Shown: piece by piece, positions 1-4,877 of the stretch
Position numbering within the stretch: the first letter of the stretch is position 1
How the letters are laid out: each line of letters starts with the position of its first letter
Origin: an uncultured Bacteroidota bacterium
GTDB taxonomy: Bacteria; Bacteroidota; Bacteroidia; UKL13-3
Direction: 5' to 3'
DNA: 7,088 nt
NCBI GenBank assembly: GCA_903898215.1
Contig: CAIUEQ010000312.1
Location: 1-7,088 of the forward strand
Notes under the pieces: generated by a model
Seen by the model: only the letters and a program-made list of their open reading frames with translations
What the model was told of the DNA's origin: nothing
The model's database searches: none
Made by a program: the position numbers and the translations under genes

Positions 1-76
1 GAATACCTATTTTAGCCTTTAATGGAAAAATACCTCACACTGCATAATAGTTAATGTTAAAGCTTTTATACGTATT

Positions 77-84
77 TACCTTTG
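77..84 (+). promoter_or_regulatory. Putative Bacteroidota -7 promoter element of the surface-protein gene
   Basis: The sequence TACCTTTG matches the Bacteroidota -7 consensus TAnnTTTG exactly. A transcript starting a few bases downstream, at about 88-91, would give a leader of about 20 nt before the ATG at 112. A TTTG-like -33 element is not clear at the expected distance (about 52-59 reads TAATGTTA), so the promoter is half-supported. The in-frame TTG at 82 falls inside this box, which argues against it being the translation start. Nothing else recognisable lies in 1-111. Confidence 0.42.
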
Positions 85-111
85 CTAAGTAATTTAAATC
101 ACTTAGTCAGA

Positions 112-1416
112 ATGCATTTAAAACTAACCAAAGTCAACGTCATATTAAGAACAATTTTCTTCCTCTCTACATTTATTCTTTTTAATCTTACCGGTAGCTA
201 TGGAGCTAATAGGTTTTCTGTAGCATCGGGTAATTGGAATTCTAATTCTACTTGGTCTGCAACTTCCACAGGAGCTCCAGGTGCAAGTGTCCCTGTTGCA
301 GGTGATGTTGTTACAATTGAGAATGGTAATATTGTTACAGTAAATGTAGATGCTGATTGTGCAAACATTCAATTAGGAAGTACTTCTAAACGTGGTGGTG
401 CTGGAACTTTAACTTTTAATTCGGGTGTTACACTTACCGTGTCGGGTGCTGTTGTTTTAGGGAATACAGGAAGTACTTCGAGGTTTGGTACCATAATAAT
501 GACTTCAGGCGGAACTCTTAGTTGTGCAAGCTTAACATCAAACAGCACTAAAGATGTTTTTACAGAAGGTATTGGAACGATAGTCATTACATCAACAAAT
601 ACTTTTCCGATTGCCAACACATCTGGCATTCTTAATACGTTTAACAATATTGTTGTAAGTGTAGGTACAACCACATTGTTCACAAATACAACTATTACAG
701 GAAATCTTTCTGTTAGCATAGGTGCCACCCTTAATACAAATAATAAAAACTTAACCCTTAACGGTGATTTTACAAATTATGGAACATTTACAGCAGGCAG
801 TTCAAATATTATTTTAACCGGGACAACAGCTACACAAAGTATTTCAGGATTTACAACTACTGGTAATCTATCAATAACTAAAACTACTGGAACTGCTACC
901 CTTTATGGTAATGTTAACGGAGGAGCTTTAATTTTAAATGGAGCAGGAACATTGAATTTAGGAGCAGGACTGAATCATACATTTACTGGTACTTGGACCC
1001 GTACCAATGGAACACTTAATGGTGGATCAAGTATTTTAAACTTTTCAATAACAGGTACAGTTGTTTCTGGAACAGGAGGGACATTTACACCTTCAACTGG
1101 AACTGTAAATTATTCGGGAGCAGCTCAAAGTATTGCTGCATATACTTATAATAACCTTACTTTATCAGGTACAGGAGCCAAAACTTTTCAAACGGGAACT
1201 ACAACAGTTAATAGTGTATTATCTATAGAAAATGGAGCAATAGCAAATGCGTTTACAGGATCTTTATCTTATGGTTCAAATGCAACTTTGCAATATAATA
1301 CTGCGTCTGCAAGAACAGCTGGAGCTGAATGGGTTACTCCTTTTATTGCTAGTGGAGGAATCGCTAATGCTGGTTCTGGTACAATTAACTTCAGGACTTT
1401 CATTAACAGGTGGTGA
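112..1416 (+). CDS. T9SS-exported beta-strand-repeat surface protein, N-terminal part (frame broken before 1416)
   Basis: This is the N-terminal portion of a large secreted, adhesin-like protein. I prefer ATG 112 to the upstream in-frame TTG 82, because it places a good signal peptide at the N-terminus: basic residues MHLKLTK, then a hydrophobic core (ILRTIFFLSTFILF), with cleavage probably near GSYGA/NRF. TTG 82 also lies inside the putative -7 box. The mature part opens with a GNWNSNSTWS...P..GDVVTIENG..VTV segment, common at the start of Bacteroidota surface proteins. Low-complexity T/G/N/S-rich beta-strand repeats follow, including QSI-type units (TATQSISGF, GAAQSIAAYTYNNLTLSG), consistent with a beta-helix or stacked beta-strand fold. 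There is no catalytic motif, so an adhesive or structural role is inferred. Residues resembling the family continue to about GSGTIN (1381-1389). After that the frame yields a short unrelated tail (FRTFINRW) and TGA at 1414-1416, while the family-like sequence resumes in the +1 frame. The half has no sorting domain of its own, so alone it should not be exported by T9SS. Confidence 0.8.
   Translation: MHLKLTKVNVILRTIFFLSTFILFNLTGSYGANRFSVASGNWNSNSTWSATSTGAPGASVPVAGDVVTIENGNIVTVNVDADCANIQLGSTSKRGGAGTLTFNSGVTLTVSGAVVLGNTGSTSRFGTIIMTSGGTLSCASLTSNSTKDVFTEGIGTIVITSTNTFPIANTSGILNTFNNIVVSVGTTTLFTNTTITGNLSVSIGATLNTNNKNLTLNGDFTNYGTFTAGSSNIILTGTTATQSISGFTTTGNLSITKTTGTATLYGNVNGGALILNGAGTLNLGAGLNHTFTGTWTRTNGTLNGGSSILNFSITGTVVSGTGGTFTPSTGTVNYSGAAQSIAAYTYNNLTLSGTGAKTFQTGTTTVNSVLSIENGAIANAFTGSLSYGSNATLQYNTASARTAGAEWVTPFIASGGIANAGSGTINFRTFINRW
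787..1251 (+). repeat. Degenerate beta-strand repeats within the surface protein
   Basis: Two copies of a module of about 55-58 residues can be aligned by eye: one encoded at about 787-960 (FTAGSSNIILTG.TATQSISGF...GNLSITKT.GTATLYGNV..GALIL) and one at about 1084-1251 (FTPSTGTVNYSGAAQSIAAY...NNLTLSGTGAKTFQTGT..NSVLSI). The shared pattern is F-T, a short beta strand, Q-S-I, N-L-(T/S)-(I/L), then a strand ending in L-(S/I)-(I/L). The similarity is at protein level and the DNA copies have diverged, so recent tandem duplication is unlikely. Such units are typical of Bacteroidota cell-surface proteins, where they probably form an extended stalk. Confidence 0.55.
1384..1398 (+). other. Frameshift site joining the two halves of the surface-protein gene
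   Basis: Upstream of about 1389 the frame starting at 112 carries family-like sequence (GSGTIN). From about 1388 the +1 frame carries it (TSGLSLTGGDIAIGAN). The joint reading is restored by removing one base or adding two in the stretch ATTAACTTCAGGACT. With that repair the gene encodes about 1126 residues from ATG 112 to the TAA at 3491-3493. No long homopolymer is present at the site, and no stop or other evident stimulator of programmed +1 shifting sits there; the first-frame TGA is about 25 nt downstream. A natural frameshift mutation or a sequence or assembly error is more likely than recoding. Confidence 0.75.
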
Positions 1417-3493
1417 TATCGCTATTGGTGCAAACACTTTAACCTTAAACGGAAATTTTAGTGGCTCAACAAATTATGCTTTAGTTGGTGGTTCAACTTT
1501 AAATCTTATAATTGGTAATTCAGGATCAATTGGAACAATTTATTTTGATCAGACTACAGTTGGAACAACTAATCGTTTACAAAATTTAACTATTAATAGA
1601 AACGGACAATCCGTTACTTTAGGAAACACAATTGAAGTTACTGGAACAGTTACATTAAGCAACGGAACTTTAGCTTCAGCAGGATTTTTAACATTAGTTT
1701 CGAACGCTTCAGGTACAGCTAGAATTGGTACAATTACTGGAACAGGCGCAATTACAGGAAATGTAACTATACAACGCTTTATACCCGGTGGTCATTACTA
1801 CGATCGTGCTTATAGGTTCTTAGCATCACCAGCTTCAGGACAAACTATTGCTGCTGCTTGGCAACAAGATATTCATATAACAGGTGCTGGTACAGGTGGA
1901 ACTGTTTGTCCATCGTTAAGCGCAAACTCAAACGGGTTTGACAGAAATATTGGAAACACTGCATCAATTTATACCTATTCAGAAATAACTGGTGCTTGGA
2001 CTCCAATAACTACAACAACCCTTGACACTCTTAAATCAACAACAGCTTATAGAGTTTTTGTAAGAGGAAACCGATCACAAGCCTGCGGTTTACTTGAAAC
2101 TTCAGGAACTCCAGCGGTTTATGCCACTCCTATTGATGTTACCTTAAAAGCAAAGGGTACAATTACGACAGGAACTGTAAGTACAACTTTAACAAATACT
2201 GTTGGAAAAGGTGCCGGTTGGAATTTTGTAACAAATCCGTATCCATCTGCAATTGATTGGAATAATTCTGCTTGGGTATCGGCAAGAGGAATAAATATTA
2301 ATGCAACAATTTATATTTGGAATCCTACAATAGGTTCCGCAGGCTCATATGCCAGTTATAATACAGCAGGTGGCAGCACTAACGGTGGTTCAAATATTAT
2401 CCAATCGGGTCAGTCGTTTTGGGTAAGAACTACAGGAAATGCTACTATTACTTTTCAAGAAGCCTATAAAAGCACCGATCAGAATAGTCAAATATTGGGA
2501 AAAACCAGTTTGTCGAATAATTTAAAAATCCAGTTAAAAGATAGTGCTGTTTTAGATGAAGCAATTGTATTTAATTATCCTGGAGCAACAAATAACATTG
2601 AAAATGTTGATGGCCAAAAAATGGGTTTCACAACTGGATCGATCGCAACATATACTTCTCAAAATGACACTGCTTTAACATATAATGCATTAGACCAATT
2701 TTACCCTTCAAATACAGATACTGTTTTTATAAAATCTGGTTTAGTAGCTAGTAAATCATATGTTTTAAATTTTATAGGAGCAAAAAGTTTTTCTAATAAT
2801 ATTCATCCTTACTTATTTGACAGATATACTTCAACTTTAACGGATTTAACCACTATAACCGGTTATAGTTTTACAACAAATACCATTGCAGGTTCTATTA
2901 GTCAAACACGTTTTTACATACTTTTCAATGATCCAAATTCATTACCTGTTGTATTGAATAATTTTTCTGCCCAAAAGAAAGACAAATCAGTATTACTGAA
3001 ATGGAATACATCAAGTGAAATCAACAGTGCTGCTTTTGTTATTGAAAGAAGTAATGATGCAATCAATTTTCAAGAAATTAATACCCTAAAAGCAGCAGGT
3101 AACTCTTCACAAAATATTAATTATTCATCAATTGATCTACAACCAAATTTAACTGAAGAAAATTATTATCGTTTAAAACAAATTGACATAGATGGTAAGT
3201 TTACATATTCTTCAACAGTTGTGATTGACTTTAAAAATCATGATAACATTCCTTCAGTTAATGTTTGGCCTAACCCTGTTAACGACAAAATAAATATAGG
3301 ATACAGTGTTCAGCCAAATGAATTAATCGCTTGTGAAATATATGATTTTACCGGAAAGAAAATTTCTGCTTTTTCTTTTGTTTCAACTTCATCAAACGTT
3401 TCATCTAAAGACGTATCAATTTTAAATTCGGGAATTTATTTTATCAAAATAAAAACAGAACTCTCTGAATCAATAGTGAAATTTGTAAAATAA
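1388..3493 (+). CDS. T9SS-exported surface protein, C-terminal part with Fn3-like and type A sorting domains
   Basis: This is the continuation of the gene starting at 112, in the +1 frame. The frame is open from an ATG at 1247, but its first 45 or so residues (Leu-rich, unlike the family) are an out-of-frame reading of the upstream half, so that ATG is not credible as a start. In order it shows: more beta-strand repeats to about 1753; a conserved module at about 1754-2476 with VTIQRFIPGG, RAYRFLASP, GWNFVTNPYPSAIDWN and SGQSFWVRTTG; a beta-rich module at about 2477-2926 (LKIQLKDS..LDEAIVFNY...TRFYILF); an Fn3-like segment at about 2942-3226 (LPVVLNNFSAQ...VLLKWNTSSEINSAAFVIERS...YYRLKQIDIDGKFTY); and a T9SS type A sorting domain at about 3248-3490 (VNVWPNPVNDKINI...EIYDFTGKKI...LNSGIYFIKI). 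The sorting domain directs passage of the outer membrane and attachment or release at the surface. Function is inferred to be adhesion or matrix. As drawn this half lacks a signal peptide, so the protein is lost unless the frameshift is an error. Confidence 0.82.
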   Translation, partial: TSGLSLTGGDIAIGANTLTLNGNFSGSTNYALVGGSTLNLIIGNSGSIGTIYFDQTTVGTTNRLQNLTINRNGQSVTLGNTIEVTGTVTLSNGTLASAGFLTLVSNASGTARIGTITGTGAITGNVTIQRFIPGGHYYDRAYRFLASPASGQTIAAAWQQDIHITGAGTGGTVCPSLSANSNGFDRNIGNTASIYTYSEITGAWTPITTTTLDTLKSTTAYRVFVRGNRSQACGLLETSGTPAVYATPIDVTLKAKGTITTGTVSTTLTNTVGKGAGWNFVTNPYPSAIDWNNSAWVSARGININATIYIWNPTIGSAGSYASYNTAGGSTNGGSNIIQSGQSFWVRTTGNATITFQEAYKSTDQNSQILGKTSLSNNLKIQLKDSAVLDEAIVFNYPGATNNIENVDGQKMGFTTGSIATYTSQNDTALTYNALDQFYPSNTDTVFIKSGLVASKSYVLNFIGAKSFSNNIHPYLFDRYTSTLTDLTTITGYSFTTNTIAGSISQTRFYILFNDPNSLPVVLNNFSAQKKDKSVLLKWNTSSEINSAAFVIERSNDAINFQEINTLKAAGNSSQNINYSSIDLQPNLTEENYYRLKQIDIDGKFTYSSTVVIDFKNHDNIPSVNVWPNPVNDKINIGYSVQPNELIACEIYDFTGKKISAFSFVSTSSNVSSKDVSILNSGIYFIKIKTELSESIVKFVK
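3248..3490 (+). other. T9SS type A C-terminal sorting domain (sub-feature)
   Basis: The last 81 or so residues follow the sorting-domain pattern: a WPNPVNDKINI opening (family P-N-P), a central EIYDFTGKKI strand pair (family V.D..G..V), then SGIYFIKIKT (family GIY.v.i) and a final basic VKFVK strand. In T9SS-bearing Bacteroidota this domain is recognised at the outer membrane after Sec export and is normally removed by the sortase PorU. It is intact here and in frame with the Fn3-like segment before it. Confidence 0.9.
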
Positions 3494-3513
3494 TTATCTG
3501 TTCCAAATCATCT

Positions 3514-3541
3514 TTTGTCAATCACAAAAATAATTATCTTG
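3514..3541 (+). promoter_or_regulatory. Putative promoter of the amino-acid dehydrogenase gene
   Basis: TTTG at 3514-3517 is followed after 17 nt by TATCTTG at 3535-3541, one T short of the Bacteroidota -7 consensus TAnnTTTG. Spacing fits the -33/-7 arrangement. Transcription would begin around 3546-3549, giving a short leader before ATG 3561. The -33 element lies in a small perfect dyad, TTTTGT-N5-ACAAAA (3513-3529), which could be an operator or chance. No terminator hairpin with a T-tract was seen after the stop at 3493, so some read-through from the surface-protein gene is possible. Confidence 0.5.
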
Positions 3542-3560
3542 CAAGCGTAAATAACGTACG

Positions 3561-4817
3561 ATGCAAATTCAATCACTGATTAAAAAATACGAAGAAAAAC
3601 AACCCGAAATTGTTTTTGAATGGAAAGACAGCGAAACCGAAGCTGAAGGTTGGTTAGTCATTAATTCATTGCGAGGCGGTGCTGCCGGTGGTGGCACAAG
3701 AATGCGAAAAGGTTTGAATAAAGATGAAGTTACTGCTCTTGCTAAAACCATGGAAATAAAATTTACAGTTGCAGGACCTGCAATTGGTGGTGCAAAATCC
3801 GGCATTAATTTCGATCCAGCCGACCCAAGAAAAAGAGGAGTACTTGAACGTTGGTATAAAGCTGTAATGCCTTTGTTAAAAAACTATTATGGTACAGGTG
3901 GAGATATGAATGTGGATGAAATTCACGAAGTAAATCCAATAACAGAAAGTTATGGTTTGATGCATCCTCAGGAAGGTGTGGTAAATGGACATTTTAAAGT
4001 AGATGATTCAGAAAAAACAAAGCGAATTAATAATTTACGTGCTGGCGTTTCGAAACCTGTAACTGATATACGTTTCGTACCTGAAGCAAATGGAAAATAT
4101 GTTGTTGCTGATATGATTACCGGTTGGGGAGTTGCTGAAGCAGTAAGACATTTTTATGATTTCTGGGGACCTAACTTTTCATATAAGCGTGCAATTATTC
4201 AAGGATGGGGAAATGTTGCTGCTGCTGCTGCTTATTATCTTGCAGAAATGAATGTGATGGTAGTTGGAATTATTGACAGAGATGGTGGTGTGATCAATAA
4301 TAAAGGATTCTCAAAAGAAGAAATCAAACAACTATTCTCAGAAAAAGATGGCAATAGATTATCTGTTGAAACATGCAAAAAACTTAATCTGCAATTTTTA
4401 CCATACGAAGATATTAATTCAAAAATCTGGGATATCGGTGCTGATATTTTTATTCCAGCTGCTGCATCACGAATGCTTAATCAAGATCAACTTGAGCGTA
4501 TGATTGCAAATGATTTGGAAGTGATTTCATGTGGGGCAAATGTTCCTTTTGCTGATAAAGAAATATTTTTAGGCTCAATAGGAAACTATGCTGACGATCA
4601 TATTGCTGTAATTCCCGATTTTATTGCAAACTGTGGAATGGCTAGAACTTTCGCTTATTGCATGAGCGAAAATTTTAAACTTGATGATGAAGAAATTTTT
4701 AAAGATGCTTCTAAAACAATCAGAAATGCATTGATGCGCTTACAACAATTTAATCCAAAACGTACCGGGCTTTTGAAAAAAGGTTTGGAACTTGCGATGG
4801 TGAATTTAGTGAAATAA
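3561..4817 (+). CDS. Glu/Leu/Phe/Val-family amino-acid dehydrogenase
   Basis: A cytosolic enzyme of the glutamate/leucine/phenylalanine/valine dehydrogenase superfamily, which oxidatively deaminates an L-amino acid to its 2-oxo acid with NAD(P)+, or runs in reverse. The 418-residue product appears complete. The N-terminal dimerisation/substrate domain has the glycine-rich LRGGAAGGGTRMRKG (38-51), a substrate-binding lysine in TMEIK (K67), the active-site lysine in GGAKSGI (K79), and a candidate catalytic aspartate in GTGGDMN (D115). The C-terminal domain has the dinucleotide-binding turn IIQGWGNVAAAAA (213-224) and a following acidic position in GIIDRDGG (236-243), then SCGANVPF (323-330) and IPDFIANCGMAR (351-362). 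The family usually has GGxKGG and NAGG, where this protein has GGAKSG and NCGM. I recognise it as the divergent type common in Bacteroidota and usually annotated only at family level, so I give no symbol and no substrate. ATG 3561 is supported because conserved sequence begins within 20 residues and the next in-frame ATG (residue 48) would remove the glycine-rich motif. It converges on the receptor gene. Confidence 0.93.
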   Translation: MQIQSLIKKYEEKQPEIVFEWKDSETEAEGWLVINSLRGGAAGGGTRMRKGLNKDEVTALAKTMEIKFTVAGPAIGGAKSGINFDPADPRKRGVLERWYKAVMPLLKNYYGTGGDMNVDEIHEVNPITESYGLMHPQEGVVNGHFKVDDSEKTKRINNLRAGVSKPVTDIRFVPEANGKYVVADMITGWGVAEAVRHFYDFWGPNFSYKRAIIQGWGNVAAAAAYYLAEMNVMVVGIIDRDGGVINNKGFSKEEIKQLFSEKDGNRLSVETCKKLNLQFLPYEDINSKIWDIGADIFIPAAASRMLNQDQLERMIANDLEVISCGANVPFADKEIFLGSIGNYADDHIAVIPDFIANCGMARTFAYCMSENFKLDDEEIFKDASKTIRNALMRLQQFNPKRTGLLKKGLELAMVNLVK

Positions 4818-4837
4818 AAATACAGAATCGATTTTAT

Positions 4838-4877
4838 AAAAAGCCCCTTGATTTAAAAAGTTAAGGGGTTTTTATTT
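4838..4877. terminator. Bidirectional rho-independent terminator between convergent genes
   Basis: A hairpin with an uninterrupted stem from 4839 to 4873 pairs AAAAGCCCCTT on the left with AAGGGGTTTTT on the right, with one G-U pair. It can extend through GATTT / AAGTT (two further G-U pairs) to a three-A loop at 4855-4857. TTTTTATTT (4869-4877) gives the U-tract for the plus-strand dehydrogenase gene. On the minus strand the complement of the left arm gives CTTTTTATAAAA for the receptor gene. It starts 21 bp after the dehydrogenase stop and overlaps the receptor stop codon (4876-4878), so it probably serves both transcripts. Confidence 0.88.

Noticed and set aside
82..111. TTG at 82 as the start of the surface protein
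   Set aside because: It would put ten extra residues (MLSNLNHLVR) before a natural signal peptide and lies inside a sequence matching the -7 promoter consensus. ATG 112 fits better.
145..728. Two open frames on the minus strand (145-372 and 369-728) opposite the surface-protein gene
   Set aside because: Their products are low-complexity sequences rich in Val, Pro, Ile or Cys, as expected from the antisense of T/N/G-rich repeat codons. They have no recognisable domain and lie wholly opposite a convincing signal-peptide and repeat coding region.
1247..1384. ATG at 1247 as the start of an independent second gene
   Set aside because: The first 45 or so residues are Leu-rich and unlike the rest, while the other frame over the same bases reads family-like sequence (NATLQYNTASARTAGAEW). 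It is an out-of-frame reading before the frameshift.
1381..1416. Programmed +1 ribosomal frameshifting in the surface-protein gene
   Set aside because: There is no stop codon at the shift site, no evident slippery motif and no internal Shine-Dalgarno-like stimulator. A mutation or sequence error explains it more simply.
3569..3805. Minus-strand open frame opposite the start of the dehydrogenase
   Set aside because: It lies entirely antisense to a highly conserved catalytic region and encodes no recognisable domain.
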